Positions 50,811 to 59,950 of a stretch of 64,000 nucleotides of DNA are shown here, piece after piece. The stretch comes from Parafrigoribacterium mesophilum (GTDB lineage: Bacteria; Actinomycetota; Actinomycetes; Actinomycetales; Microbacteriaceae): the NCBI RefSeq assembly GCF_039652555.1, contig NZ_JBDJAF010000001.1, positions 1,984,001-2,048,000 of the forward strand, in the 5' to 3' direction. The notes beneath the pieces were generated by a model, which was not told the DNA's origin, searched no databases, and saw only the letters and a list, made by a program, of their open reading frames with translations. The translations under genes and the position numbers were made by a program. Numbering within the stretch: the stretch's first letter is position 1; each line of letters starts with the position of its first letter.

Positions 50811-53800
50811 TCATTTAGCCGGCACAAAGAAAACATCGACCCAGTAATTGTGGGAAACCACGTTGCTCGGGTACGCGGTTCCGTACAGGTACACGCCGCC
50901 GTTGGCTGGCGTGGACAGGGCGCCGTTCACCACGGGACTCGCCAGTCCGCCCGCGGTGACCGCATACCAGCCGACCGAGCTGTGATAGCTGGCCCGGTAT
51001 TCCACACCGGGTTGAATCTGGACCGGGGTGCTGAACGTCGCGGACTGCCAGCCCGATGCGGTTTCGCCGGTGAAGGTCACTGTGGCGAGGAGCGACCCGG
51101 TGCTCGACCAGAGGTAGCCCTGATGGGTGCCCGTGTTCTGGGTGCCCTTGTAGAAGCGGATTCCGGTGATCGTTCCCGCACTGGAACTGGAGAAACGAAC
51201 GCCGACCTGAACCGCGTTGGGATCGTCCCAGGCCGGGTTGGCCGGAACGGCGCCGGCTGAGAAGATCGTCTGAGCGCTGACGGTTGGCGGTTCCGCGGCG
51301 GTCGTGAACGACCAGGAGCCTCCGGACAGTGTTGTGCCTGCGATCGACACCGTCGCGGTGTACTGGGTTGACCAGCCCAGTGGCTGTGCCGGTGTGAAGC
51401 GCACCACCCGGGCGCTGGAGTCGTACGCCACGGTGCCGGCGACCTGGCCGGATGCGCTTCTCAGCACCAACGTCGGTGTGCCTGATGAGCTGTCTCCCGA
51501 CAGTTGGGCGCTGATGGACAGCGTTGGGTCAACAGCCGTTGCGCCTGCGGCAGGAGTCGTCGACGTGACGGTTACTGGTGCCGGGGCCGTGGCCGCCGTC
51601 GTGAATGTCCAGGTGCCGCCGCTCAACGCGGTTCCCGAAACCGAAACGGTCGCCGAGTATTGGGTGGATGCTGCAAGTGCCGCCGCCGGCGCGAACGTGA
51701 CGACTCGAGAGGTGCTGTTGTAGCTGGATGTGCCAGACACGACTGTGCCGGCCGAGGACACCGCCAGGGTGGGCGTCGCGCTGGGCGTTCCGGAAAGCTG
51801 AGCCGAGATGCCCGTGGTGGGGGACACCCCGGTGGCTCCTGCGGCCGGAGTCGTTGATGTAACAGTCACGGCGGGCGGTGGTGTGGTTCCCGAGGCGGTG
51901 CTGACTACCACGTCGACGAAATAGTTGGACGCCTGCCAGGTGGACGTTGGGAACCCGCCGGAGGAGGCGTAGGTGTACCGCCCGTTCGCCGAGCTGCCCG
52001 CGGTCAGTGGCCCGCTTGAGCGCGCAGTGGCGAAAAAGTTCGTGGTGTACGAGTAGTGCCCGGCGGGAGCGAAGTACGACACGATGTAGGTTTGGCCGGG
52101 GGTCAGGGCGACCGGCGTGGCGAACGTGGCGCTCTGCCAGCCGCTGGCCGTCTCCTGGGTGAAGGTCGCGGTCGCCAGCCGCTGACCGGCCGAGGACCAC
52201 AGCGAGCCGGTGTGCGTGCCGGTGTTCCCGGAACCCTTGAAGAACTTGACGCCGGTGGCCGAGCCGGATACCGACGTGCTGAACGACATGCCGAGCTCTA
52301 CCGGGTTGGGATCATCGCCAGCGGACGTCACCTCCGGGGTGAGTCCGGTCAGCAGGCTGTACTCGGTGACCGCCGGTGCGCTGGCCGCCGTCGTGAAAGA
52401 CCACGTCTGCGTGGGCAGAGCGGTGCCCGAGCTGGAGGTTACGTTGCTCACCGTCATATCGATCTTCGTGCTGGTCGGGAACGGCTGCGTCGGGACGAAG
52501 GTGATCGTCGAGCGGTCGGTGGAAAGGCTCGTGGACCCGGCGATCGCGGTGCCTGCTGCGCTGGCGGTCATCCGGTATCCGTCGGCCACCGCCGTCGACA
52601 GGGTAATGCTCACCGGGGCGGAAGGGCTCACGCCGGTTGCGCCTGCGGACGGAGTCCGGCTCACCACCGTGATCGCGGTCGTCGATGGCTGGAAGACCAG
52701 GTCGACGGAGTAGTTCGTGGCCACTTGGGTGTTCGGGTAGCCGTTGGCGTAGCTGTATGACCCGCCGTTCGCTGGGACGGAGAGCGGTCCCCTGGTGTAG
52801 GGGCCAGAGAAAGTCCCGAGTGTCGCCGAGTATTTGCCAACCGTGGTCCGGTACGACGCCGTGTATTCCACTCCGGCCGAGATGGCGACGGGAGTCGCGA
52901 AGTTGACCGTCTGCCACCCGGAGGCGCTCTCAGCGGCAAAGGTCGCTGAGGCGAGCAAGGCTCCCGACCCGCTCCACAGCGATCCGACATGCGTTCCTGT
53001 GTTGTTCGGGCCCTTGTAGAACTTCACCGCGGTGACAGTGCCAGCGGTTTGGGCCGTGAAACGTACCCCCAGAGTGACCGCTGAGCTGTCGCTGTCCTCC
53101 AAGATGCTGGGGGTCGCGCTGGCATCGAACAAGCTGCATGGGCACACTCCCTCGGGGTTTGAGGCTGGCGCCGTCGTGAACGACCAGGATTGGCCGGCCG
53201 TGATCTGGCCCCCCGAGGTGTCCGTAGCCGATATCGTCACGGTGTACGTGGTCGCGGTGCGCAGTGCGGCCGATGGGGTGAAGGTCGCGGTGCGGGTGTT
53301 GCTGTCGTATGCCGTGGTCCCTGATACCGCAGTGCCCTGTGCATCTTTGACGGCGAACGCCAGGGAGGACGCGGTGATCGCCTTCGACATCACCGCACTG
53401 ATCACCGTGGTGGTCGCCGCGCTCGAGGAGCCAGGCTGTGGCGACTGGTTTATCGCGGTGAGCGGTGCGTTGTCGGAGTCGGTGAACACGGCATCGACGT
53501 AGTAGTTGCCCTGGTGGTAACTCTGGGTCGGGAAGACGCCGACATTGCCATAGACGCCGGCTGGCTGCGTTCCGAAGCCTCCTGCCACCTTCAGCGGCCC
53601 AGCGTCCCTACCGCGGTACGACCAGTAATAGTCCGCCGCTGAATAGTGTCCGCCAGGGGTCGAGTAGGACACGACATAGGTTTGTCCGGCCGTCACAGCC
53701 ACGGCCGAGGTGAAGCTTGCGGTTTGCCAGCCGCTGGCCGATTCGCCGCTGAAAGTCACGGTGGCCAGACGAGTCCCCGCGCTGTCCCAGAGCGAACCGG

Positions 53801-55889
53801 TGTGTGTTCCGGTGTTGGCTGTGCTCTTGAAGAAACGCACACCGCCCACAAATCCATTCGTCGTTGGCGTGAAACGCAGACCGAGTTCGAGAGCGGTCGG
53901 GTCGCCGGCGTCCGCTGTGGTGGGTTGTTCTACGCCGAACACACTGTACGGACCGGCCACCGTGACGCTTCGCGACACCGGCGTGGGAGCGTAGTTCCCG
54001 CTGTCGTCAATGGCACGAACCTGCACCGATGCTGTGCCGTAGCCCTGCTGCACGTAGCGGTAGGACCAAGTCGTCGTACCGGTCGCGGCGTGCCACGTCG
54101 CTCCAGAGTCGGTGGAGACTTCCACACCGGCAACCTGTCCGCCGGCGTCGGTGGCCGTGCCGCTCACCGTCACGCTGGATCCGTTGGGGACCGTGGCGCC
54201 GGCGGCAGGCGTGCTGATGCTGGCCACCGGGGCTGTATGGTCTGTGCTGGGCGAGGCGAGCACCAGGGGCGATGCCAGCGAAACCGGTTGCGCGCCCATG
54301 TCCGCCAGTAGATTGACCTGGGCCTGTTGCATCCGCGGGTCTGCGGCTGCTCCATTGCCGTCGTGGTCCTGATCCAGTCCCCAACTCCACTGGATGCTGC
54401 CAGCAGAGAACACCAGTGCTCCACTGGCAGCGCGATAGAGGGTCACATGGTGTGTGGTCGTCCCCGGCTGGACGACGTTTCCGAAGTCCTGCAAATACTG
54501 CGGCACAGCGCCCGTCGTTGTGGAGAGGCGGATCAGCCCGTCTGGGCGGAATCCGTTGTCAACGTCCTCGTCGGATTCATAGCCAACCGTGTGCGGCGCC
54601 AGCACCGCACTCGACCCGGTGGCCAGCGACGCGAGCGACGTATTGCGCCACAGGCGCATCTTCCCCTCTGTCGCGGAAACGGTGACAGCAAGGTCGCTGA
54701 AGTTGGACATGTATTGCGTTCCGGTGAGCCCGTTCTCCGGATTTCCTGCGCCGTTGGCGGGAGAAGCAAAGCGGGGGTCCCGCCACGTTCCCGTCCACTC
54801 GGCGCTCGGGTCGATCTTGGAATTGCTCCAGGTCTCCTTGTAGCAAACGAGCGTGCGGTACGGGGTGGCGCTGGGATCGACGGAGTTCTCGTAGCGAGTG
54901 TGCCAATACACCTCGTTACCGGAGAGGAACTGCAGATTCACCCCGGCGTCCCTGGCCGCCTCGACGTTGGATCGTTGCCCAGCCGACCAGTATTCATCGT
55001 GGCCGACGGAGAGAAAGACCTTGTGGTTGACCAGCGTGGACCCGAAGCGGTCGGTGTCGACACCGCTGAAATAGCTGACGTCATACCCGTTCTTCTCCAG
55101 GAACCGTACGGCCGGGTACTCGTTGCTGAAGTAGAAGTCGTGGTTGGTCGATCCACCGCGCGTTGCGAACGGGCGGTTGTAGCTGATCTTGTACGCTCGG
55201 CCGTTCGCGGCACCTTGATAGAAATCCGAACCGCCGTAGCTGTTGTAGGCCTCCCAGGTCGGGTCGGACGTTTGGAAGAGAACCTGGGAGTGGCTGGTCA
55301 CATCTCGCACGATGAAGGTGATGTGGCTTCGTCCGCCCGTGTCCGTGCGCGTGAGCAGCGCGAAGTAGACGCCAGACACCGCGGTGGCCGGCACGTTCCA
55401 CGACGCCGAGACCGCCCAGGTGCCACAGTCGTACAACTCCGTTGTGGCATCCGAGATGCATTGCGGCTGGGACTGGGGAAGTGTTGCAGACGGAGCGACG
55501 CTGGCGACTTTGCGGGCGCCGAGGCCTTGGTACCAGCCGGTGCGGTAGATGTCGATCGTGTAGTTGCGGGCATCGGTGTCTACTTTGAAATCGATGCGAT
55601 TGCCCACGTTGACGCTGATGTCGGTCGCGAAACCTTGAATCGAGGGGTCTCCCGCGCCTGAAATGTCCCATACCGAATCTGGTGTGCCTGGCTGGCTGTT
55701 TTCGCAGGTGATCTGGTTGCCGCCTGAGCCACACGGCTCGGCGGCGCTGGCCGGCGTCGTGGTAACGGCTACCAGGACGCTGGATACCAGCACGAGGGAA
55801 AGGCCGAAGGACGCCAACCGCCTGGCGCGCCGCCGCAGGGGCGTCGCAGGATTCTGGGATCGCCCCACTGCGAGATCGGCTAGAGACAT
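50811..55889 (-). CDS. Giant secreted DMFA-like protein with four DUF4082 and four Big_5-like domains
   Basis: A 1692-residue secreted protein. The signal peptide ends near residue 49 (TTPASA). Residues of about 55-500 are the DMFA-like domain with FLSVGHDEYWS, about 525-625 an Ig-like domain. Then come DUF4082 domains at about 635-800, 920-1060, 1175-1320 and 1535-1692, separated by SbsA-type Ig (Big_5) domains at about 805-910, 1065-1165, 1327-1420 and 1423-1525, the last with repeated TSTTPAAGATxV starts. No LPxTG or membrane anchor follows, so it is released or held by carbohydrate binding. The downstream paralogue (48348-50780) has one DUF4082. The DUF4082 repeats may bind the polysaccharide (inference). 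Confidence 0.88.
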   Translation of the reverse strand: MSLADLAVGRSQNPATPLRRRARRLASFGLSLVLVSSVLVAVTTTPASAAEPCGSGGNQITCENSQPGTPDSVWDISGAGDPSIQGFATDISVNVGNRIDFKVDTDARNYTIDIYRTGWYQGLGARKVASVAPSATLPQSQPQCISDATTELYDCGTWAVSASWNVPATAVSGVYFALLTRTDTGGRSHITFIVRDVTSHSQVLFQTSDPTWEAYNSYGGSDFYQGAANGRAYKISYNRPFATRGGSTNHDFYFSNEYPAVRFLEKNGYDVSYFSGVDTDRFGSTLVNHKVFLSVGHDEYWSAGQRSNVEAARDAGVNLQFLSGNEVYWHTRYENSVDPSATPYRTLVCYKETWSNSKIDPSAEWTGTWRDPRFASPANGAGNPENGLTGTQYMSNFSDLAVTVSATEGKMRLWRNTSLASLATGSSAVLAPHTVGYESDEDVDNGFRPDGLIRLSTTTGAVPQYLQDFGNVVQPGTTTHHVTLYRAASGALVFSAGSIQWSWGLDQDHDGNGAAADPRMQQAQVNLLADMGAQPVSLASPLVLASPSTDHTAPVASISTPAAGATVPNGSSVTVSGTATDAGGQVAGVEVSTDSGATWHAATGTTTWSYRYVQQGYGTASVQVRAIDDSGNYAPTPVSRSVTVAGPYSVFGVEQPTTADAGDPTALELGLRFTPTTNGFVGGVRFFKSTANTGTHTGSLWDSAGTRLATVTFSGESASGWQTASFTSAVAVTAGQTYVVSYSTPGGHYSAADYYWSYRGRDAGPLKVAGGFGTQPAGVYGNVGVFPTQSYHQGNYYVDAVFTDSDNAPLTAINQSPQPGSSSAATTTVISAVMSKAITASSLAFAVKDAQGTAVSGTTAYDSNTRTATFTPSAALRTATTYTVTISATDTSGGQITAGQSWSFTTAPASNPEGVCPCSLFDASATPSILEDSDSSAVTLGVRFTAQTAGTVTAVKFYKGPNNTGTHVGSLWSGSGALLASATFAAESASGWQTVNFATPVAISAGVEYTASYRTTVGKYSATLGTFSGPYTRGPLSVPANGGSYSYANGYPNTQVATNYSVDLVFQPSTTAITVVSRTPSAGATGVSPSAPVSITLSTAVADGYRMTASAAGTAIAGSTSLSTDRSTITFVPTQPFPTSTKIDMTVSNVTSSSGTALPTQTWSFTTAASAPAVTEYSLLTGLTPEVTSAGDDPNPVELGMSFSTSVSGSATGVKFFKGSGNTGTHTGSLWSSAGQRLATATFTQETASGWQSATFATPVALTPGQTYIVSYFAPAGHYSYTTNFFATARSSGPLTAGSSANGRYTYASSGGFPTSTWQASNYFVDVVVSTASGTTPPPAVTVTSTTPAAGATGVSPTTGISAQLSGTPSATPTLAVSSAGTVVSGTSSYNSTSRVVTFAPAAALAASTQYSATVSVSGTALSGGTWTFTTAATAPAPVTVTSTTPAAGATAVDPTLSISAQLSGDSSSGTPTLVLRSASGQVAGTVAYDSSARVVRFTPAQPLGWSTQYTATVSIAGTTLSGGSWSFTTAAEPPTVSAQTIFSAGAVPANPAWDDPNAVQVGVRFSSSSAGTITGIRFYKGTQNTGTHQGYLWSSTGSLLATVTFTGETASGWQSATFSTPVQIQPGVEYRASYHSSVGWYAVTAGGLASPVVNGALSTPANGGVYLYGTAYPSNVVSHNYWVDVFFVPAK

Positions 55890-56100
55890 CTACTTCTCCG
55901 TTCACTCGCCCGTCGCTGATGGCGCAGTCCAACTTCTTTGGACAGGAAGGCGGGGCGTGTCACTTCGCCGGACGTTCGCCGGGGGGTGTGCGGGGAGCCG
56001 AAGTCTCCTCCGTGCCCGACGATTTCCCGAATTTGTCTGACGTTGTGGGGCAGCGCGGAAGTTCCGCCTCCCATCGCACACATCAGCGACGGGTCCGTGG

Positions 56101-56121
56101 CCCCCACGCACCGCGTGGGGG
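56101..56121 (-). terminator. Terminator-like hairpin after the glycosylphosphotransferase gene
   Basis: CCCCCACGC and GCGTGGGGG pair perfectly (9 bp) around a 3-base loop, 28 bp past the stop codon of the minus-strand gene that starts the cluster. No T-run. The rest of the interval 55890-56148 holds no gene. Confidence 0.6.
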
Positions 56122-56148
56122 AGTGCAGTTCCGGTAACGAGCGCGGCA

Positions 56149-57678
56149 TCAGTACGCTCCCACCGGGTGAGTGAGCACCTTGAGGGTGCGCCAGAGGATG
56201 ACGAGGTCGCCGATGAGGGACCAGTTCTCCACGTAGTAGAGGTCCAGTCGCACGCTTTCCTGCCAACTGAGGTCCGAGCGTCCGTTGACCTGCCACATGC
56301 CGGTCAGTCCCGGCTTGATGTAGAGCCGCCGGCCCATCGGCTCTTCATAGTCGTCGACCTCGCTCGGCAGCGGAGGGCGCGGACCGACGAGGCTCATGTC
56401 GCCCTTGAGGATGTTCCAGAGTTGCGGCAGTTCGTCCAGGGAGTATTTGCGCAGGGTGCGTCCGACCCGGGTCACCCGGGGATCGTCTTTGATCTTGAAC
56501 AACACTCCGGCGCCCTCGTTGCGCTCACGCAGTGCCGCCAGGTCCTGCGTCGCGGTCTGGCACATGGACCGGAACTTCAGCATGGTGAAGGTGCGACCAT
56601 CCCGGCCGACGCGCTCCTGGCGAAAGAACACTCCACCCGGGCTGTCGCAGGCGATGAGGATCGAAAGTACGGCGCAGAGCGGCAACACGATGGCAATGCC
56701 GATGGCTGACACGATGACGTCGAGCACTCTCTTGAGCACGTGCTTGCCGCCATCGAAGGCCGGGATTTCCACGTGGATCAGCGGCAGCCCCTCGACTGGC
56801 CGGAAGTGGATGCGCGGGCCGGCGACATCCACTAGTCGTGACGCGAGAATGAGCTCCGTGGCGGTTCCTTCGAGTTGCCAGGCCAACGAGCGGATGAAAT
56901 TACCCTCCTCGCTCGGATGGCTGGCGACGATCACCGCGTCGGCGCCGAGCGCCGCGGTGACTTCCGCCACGTTGCGCAGCCCGTAGCACGTCGGAATACC
57001 TGGCAGGTTGTCGCTGGCGTCCCCGGTGCGGTGTTCGTCCAGCACGGTGCCGACGACCTTGTAGGCGGCTCCGGAGTTCTTCTCGATGGCTCGCACCACA
57101 TAGCCGACGTCGCGCCGCTTGCCGGCGACGACCACCTGGGACAGGAAGTGCCCAAAGCGGCGCTGCCGGATCAGCCATTTGCGCCACAGCAGACGGCTCC
57201 CCACCAGCGCAGCGGCGCCTAGAGGGAAGGAAACGACGAGGTAGTGCCGTGCCGTATCGATCTCAAGGATCATGAACGCCATCGCGAGCAGGCCGAATGT
57301 GACGAAGCTGGCACTGACCACTTGCTTGTATTCGTTCAGGCCCACGCCGACCACACGGAGGTCCCTGGTGTGGAAGGCTGCCAGTGCCGCATTCCAGGTG
57401 AGCAGCACGCACGCGCAGACCATCCAGAACGGCGGGTTCATTTGTGCGCTGGACGGTGTCATTCCAGCCAGGCGGCCGAGGAGTGCGATGAGCAATGCCG
57501 CGAAGATGATGGCCGTGTCGGTGATGAGCAGGCCGGACCGGTACCGTTTCGCCCAGGCCAGACCGCACTCCGGACGCGTATCGGACACGAGTGCTCGCTC
57601 GTCCGTTTCTACGATGCGCAGTCGAGGTCGAAGGCTGAACCCTGCGACGCGCCCAGCCTCGGTTTCAAGTTCACTCAT
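56149..57678 (-). CDS. Polyprenyl-phosphate glycosylphosphotransferase (WbaP/CpsE type)
   Basis: A 509-residue membrane enzyme that places the first sugar-phosphate on undecaprenyl phosphate and so starts the repeat unit. Four or five N-terminal helices (about 45-170) are followed by a CoA-binding-like domain, a further helix (ILDVIVSAIGIAIVLPL-like, about 315-340) and the catalytic domain with GGVFFRQERVGRDGRTFTMLKFRSM and KYSLDELPQLWNILKGDMSLVGPRPPLP, ending in KPGLTGMWQVNGRSDLSW. ATG 57678 is preferred; GTG 57747 would add 23 residues. The first gene of the minus-strand polysaccharide block, behind a long leader region. Confidence 0.93.
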   Translation of the reverse strand: MSELETEAGRVAGFSLRPRLRIVETDERALVSDTRPECGLAWAKRYRSGLLITDTAIIFAALLIALLGRLAGMTPSSAQMNPPFWMVCACVLLTWNAALAAFHTRDLRVVGVGLNEYKQVVSASFVTFGLLAMAFMILEIDTARHYLVVSFPLGAAALVGSRLLWRKWLIRQRRFGHFLSQVVVAGKRRDVGYVVRAIEKNSGAAYKVVGTVLDEHRTGDASDNLPGIPTCYGLRNVAEVTAALGADAVIVASHPSEEGNFIRSLAWQLEGTATELILASRLVDVAGPRIHFRPVEGLPLIHVEIPAFDGGKHVLKRVLDVIVSAIGIAIVLPLCAVLSILIACDSPGGVFFRQERVGRDGRTFTMLKFRSMCQTATQDLAALRERNEGAGVLFKIKDDPRVTRVGRTLRKYSLDELPQLWNILKGDMSLVGPRPPLPSEVDDYEEPMGRRLYIKPGLTGMWQVNGRSDLSWQESVRLDLYYVENWSLIGDLVILWRTLKVLTHPVGAY

Positions 57679-58083
57679 GTCGACACCCAAGCGCGCGATG
57701 AAGCCCCGTGCGGCAGCAAGGATGCGGTCTGTCTGCTCGGGTCGCACGGGGCTCGTTCATCGGCACATTCCTGTATTTCGGGGGGTTACAGGGACGGCTC
57801 TTCTCCAGAACGGTGATCGTTGAAGAAGATCCAGGTCCGGGAAGATCAGTGATGACAGATCTACCTGGTAATCACGCCGGGGGGGCCGACGTAGTTCGGG
57901 TTCCCCTCGGGAGGAGGGGTTTAACGGGGTCGAGGCTACACGCCGCTTTTTTTAATGCGATGCCCCCAGTTCGGGGGGTATGCCGGAGTGTCGGGTTGTG
58001 CTTTTAAGGGGGAACCACTAAAGGCATATTCCCAGGTCGTGCACAAGTTGTTCACAGATTGATCGTGCAACGCGCGGCGGGGT
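57679..58083. other. Divergent regulatory interval before the exopolysaccharide block
   Basis: No gene is supported in these 400 bases. It holds G/C hairpins: CCCCTC/GAGGGG (57903-57908, 57914-57919), CCCCC/GGGGG (57963-57967, 57973-57977), and a run of seven T at 57947-57953. On the minus strand the second hairpin lies before the A-run, so it is not a terminator for the cluster. It probably contains the cluster promoter and a structured leader; no known riboswitch was recognised. Confidence 0.5.
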
Positions 58084-58095
58084 TACCGTGGCGGC
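58084..58095 (+). promoter_or_regulatory. Leaderless -10 element of the zinc peptidase gene
   Basis: TACCGT (58084-58089) followed by six bases and ATG 58096; TTGATC (58059-58064) is a possible -35 at 19 bp. Confidence 0.45.
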
Positions 58096-58965
58096 ATGAC
58101 GTTCAATCCCAACGCCAAGATCAACGGCAGCAAGGTGAGCAGGCGTGGTCGCAACACCGGCTTGGCGGTCGGCGGCGGTGGCGTCGGCGTGCTGCTTCTG
58201 GTTTTGCTCGGTCCGCTGCTCGGTGTTGACCTCAGTGGGCTGTTGGGTGGTGCGGGGGTGAGCGATTCATCGGTACCGGGTGCAGCCGAAAGCCTGCAGC
58301 AGTGCCACACCGGAGCGGACGCCAACGAGAATCTCGACTGCCGGATGGCGGGAGCTGCGTCGTCGATCGACGCATACTGGGCACAATCAGCCGTCCCGGG
58401 CTATCACTCACCCCAGTTCCGGTTGTTCACACAGTCCACGACGACAGGGTGCGGAGTGGCCACCAGTGCGACCGGGCCGTTCTACTGCCCCGGTGACCAG
58501 TCGATCTACCTCGACACCGGGTTCTTCGACGAGTTGCGCACCCGGTTTGGTGCCTCCGGTGGTCCGCTTGCGCAAATGTACGTGGTCGCTCACGAATGGG
58601 GGCACCACATCCAGAACATTTCGGGCATCATGGACGGCTTGGATCTACGCGACACCGGGCCGGCATCCGACTCGGTCAGGCTCGAGTTGCAGGCGGATTG
58701 CTTTGCCGGAGCGTGGGCCGGCTCCGCCTCGACCGTTCCCGATGAGAGCGGCACGCCATTCTTGGAACCGATCACGCGGCGGCAGGTTGCCGATGCGTTG
58801 GATGCCGCCTCCGCGATCGGTGATGACCGCATCCAGCAGAAATCGAACGGCCAGGTCAACTCGGAGTCGTGGACTCATGGCTCCAGCGCGCAGCGTCAGC
58901 AGTGGTTCGAGACCGGCTTCACCGACGGCTCCGATGCCTGCACCACGTTCGACGGTCGTCCGTGA
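58096..58965 (+). CDS. Neutral zinc metallopeptidase, YpfJ/KPN_02809 family
   Basis: A 289-residue membrane-anchored protein. A basic N-terminus and one helix (about 22-45, Gly/Leu-rich) precede the extracellular catalytic domain with HEWGHH at 166-171 and the third-ligand region ELQADCFAGAWAG (Glu197). Two Cys in CGVATSATGPFYCPGD probably form a disulfide. Family members are widespread but their substrates are unknown. It is followed after 29 bp by the cupredoxin gene, likely in one transcript. Confidence 0.92.
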   Translation: MTFNPNAKINGSKVSRRGRNTGLAVGGGGVGVLLLVLLGPLLGVDLSGLLGGAGVSDSSVPGAAESLQQCHTGADANENLDCRMAGAASSIDAYWAQSAVPGYHSPQFRLFTQSTTTGCGVATSATGPFYCPGDQSIYLDTGFFDELRTRFGASGGPLAQMYVVAHEWGHHIQNISGIMDGLDLRDTGPASDSVRLELQADCFAGAWAGSASTVPDESGTPFLEPITRRQVADALDAASAIGDDRIQQKSNGQVNSESWTHGSSAQRQQWFETGFTDGSDACTTFDGRP

Positions 58966-58994
58966 AGACGATGAGGAGGAAGGCATAACATGGG

Positions 58995-59339
58995 GTGGTG
59001 ACGCGCTCTGGCCTCGTCCTCGCCATGGCGGGATGCCTCATCCTGTCTGGCTGTAGCGGGACATCATCCGGCCCAGACGGCACCCCCGACCCCGCCGTCA
59101 CCGTATATATAACCGATTTTGCATATACCGTACCTGGTGCCGTGGCGCCGGGGGCGACACTCACCGTCGTCAATTCGGATGCCGATGCTCACACGGTGAC
59201 GTCGGACGCAGTCGGAGACTTCGACGTCACCGTCGCGGGAAAGAGCCAGGCCACGTTCACCGCCCCGATGAAGCCGGGAAGCTACCCGTTCTACTGTGCG
59301 TTCCACCGATATATGAGAGCGACTCTGGTCGTACGTTGA
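58995..59339 (+). CDS. Cupredoxin-domain lipoprotein
   Basis: A 114-residue lipoprotein (lipobox LILSGC) with a small cupredoxin fold. The copper ligands are visible: His in DADAHTVTSD and the C-terminal cluster FYCAFHRYM (Cys, His, Met). It is a plastocyanin/azurin-like electron carrier or copper-binding protein outside the membrane. GTG 58995 (or the adjacent GTG 58998) is the start; AGGAAGG lies upstream. It lies 29 bp after the peptidase gene. Confidence 0.88.
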   Translation: MVTRSGLVLAMAGCLILSGCSGTSSGPDGTPDPAVTVYITDFAYTVPGAVAPGATLTVVNSDADAHTVTSDAVGDFDVTVAGKSQATFTAPMKPGSYPFYCAFHRYMRATLVVR

Positions 59340-59360
59340 TGCTGGTCGTTAACGAGAAGA

Positions 59361-59392
59361 AGCCACCCTCATGTAGAAGCTAGAGGGCGGCT
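59361..59392. terminator. Bidirectional terminator-like hairpin
   Basis: AGCCACCCTC (59361-59370) pairs with GAGGGCGGCT (59383-59392) with one A-C mismatch, between the cupredoxin gene and the oppositely oriented tRNA genes. Confidence 0.55.
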
Positions 59393-59396
59393 CCAG

Positions 59397-59469
59397 TGGC
59401 TCCGACCGGCATCGATCCGGTGACCTTTCGATCTTCAATCGAACGCTCTACCAACTGAGCTACAGAGCC
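59397..59469 (-). tRNA. tRNA-Phe (GAA)
   Basis: Minus-strand cloverleaf of 73 bases without CCA. The acceptor stem GGCTCTG pairs with CGGAGCC (one G-T), the D loop contains AGTTGGTAGAGC, and the anticodon loop TTGAAGA gives GAA (59434-59436). Last of a three-tRNA cluster. Confidence 0.93.
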
Positions 59470-59508
59470 AATAAGGCACGCGCACTGGCGAGAGTAACGC
59501 GTGCCTTG

Positions 59509-59582
59509 CGACCCTGACCGGACTTGAACCGGCGACCTCCGCCGTGACAGGGCGGCGCGCTAACCAACTGCGCTACAGGGCC
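59509..59582 (-). tRNA. tRNA-Asp (GTC)
   Basis: Minus-strand cloverleaf of 74 bases. Acceptor GGCCCTG with CAGGGTC, anticodon stem CCGCC/GGCGG around CTGTCAC (GTC, 59546-59548), T loop GGTTCAAGTCC. CCA is not encoded. Confidence 0.95.
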
Positions 59583-59616
59583 TAGCTATTAAAACTGCTT
59601 CGTACAGACTATCTGG

Positions 59617-59689
59617 TGACCCCAACGGGATTCGAACCCGTGCTGCCGCCGTGAAAGGGCGGTGTCCTAGGCCACTAAACGATGGGGCC
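59617..59689 (-). tRNA. tRNA-Glu (TTC)
   Basis: Minus-strand cloverleaf of 73 bases. Acceptor GGCCCCA with TGGGGTC, anticodon stem CCGCC/GGCGG around CTTTCAC (TTC, 59653-59655), T loop GGTTCGAATCC. First of the cluster Glu-Asp-Phe. Confidence 0.95.
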
Positions 59690-59875
59690 GTGAAGTACAA
59701 CAACCTTCATAGCTACCAGCGTACAAGCATACGGGTGGGAATGCCTTTTGCCAAACGGAACGGCTATCGCTGAAAAACCGGCCACACTCCGAGCAAATGA
59801 ACACGGGAACCGGGCTCGTGCCGATAGGTTCAAGTGGTCGTTGAGACTTTCCATGCTGGGCATTTCGTCCAACTC

Positions 59876-59908
59876 TTGTTAGTGTGACTGATGTTGTCAG
59901 TGTTACTG
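59876..59908 (+). promoter_or_regulatory. Direct repeat before the M23 peptidase gene (MtrA-like box)
   Basis: Two 15-bp units (59876-59890 and 59894-59908), 18 bp apart from start to start, match at 13 positions: TTGTTAGTGTGACTG and TTGTCAGTGTTACTG. Read on the other strand they hold GTCACA and GTAACA, which resemble the half-sites of the response regulator MtrA, known to control wall hydrolases in actinobacteria. Assignment is tentative. Confidence 0.4.
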
Positions 59909-59950
59909 GCGTGAAGTTGGGGGAGCCTCCTTTATCGGAGCTGGGGATTA

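Noticed and set aside
59397..59689. tRNA cluster as an integration site of a mobile element
   Set aside because: No integrase, direct repeat of a tRNA end, or composition change is visible beside the tRNA genes.
59675..59872. Open frame of 65 codons on the minus strand
   Set aside because: It overlaps the tRNA-Glu gene and has no ribosome binding site or recognisable sequence.
59690..59950. c-di-AMP (ydaO-type) riboswitch before the M23 peptidase gene
   Set aside because: Such switches often precede wall hydrolases in actinobacteria and CGGGAACC is present, but the conserved GGGGTGAA segment and overall pairing pattern could not be found.
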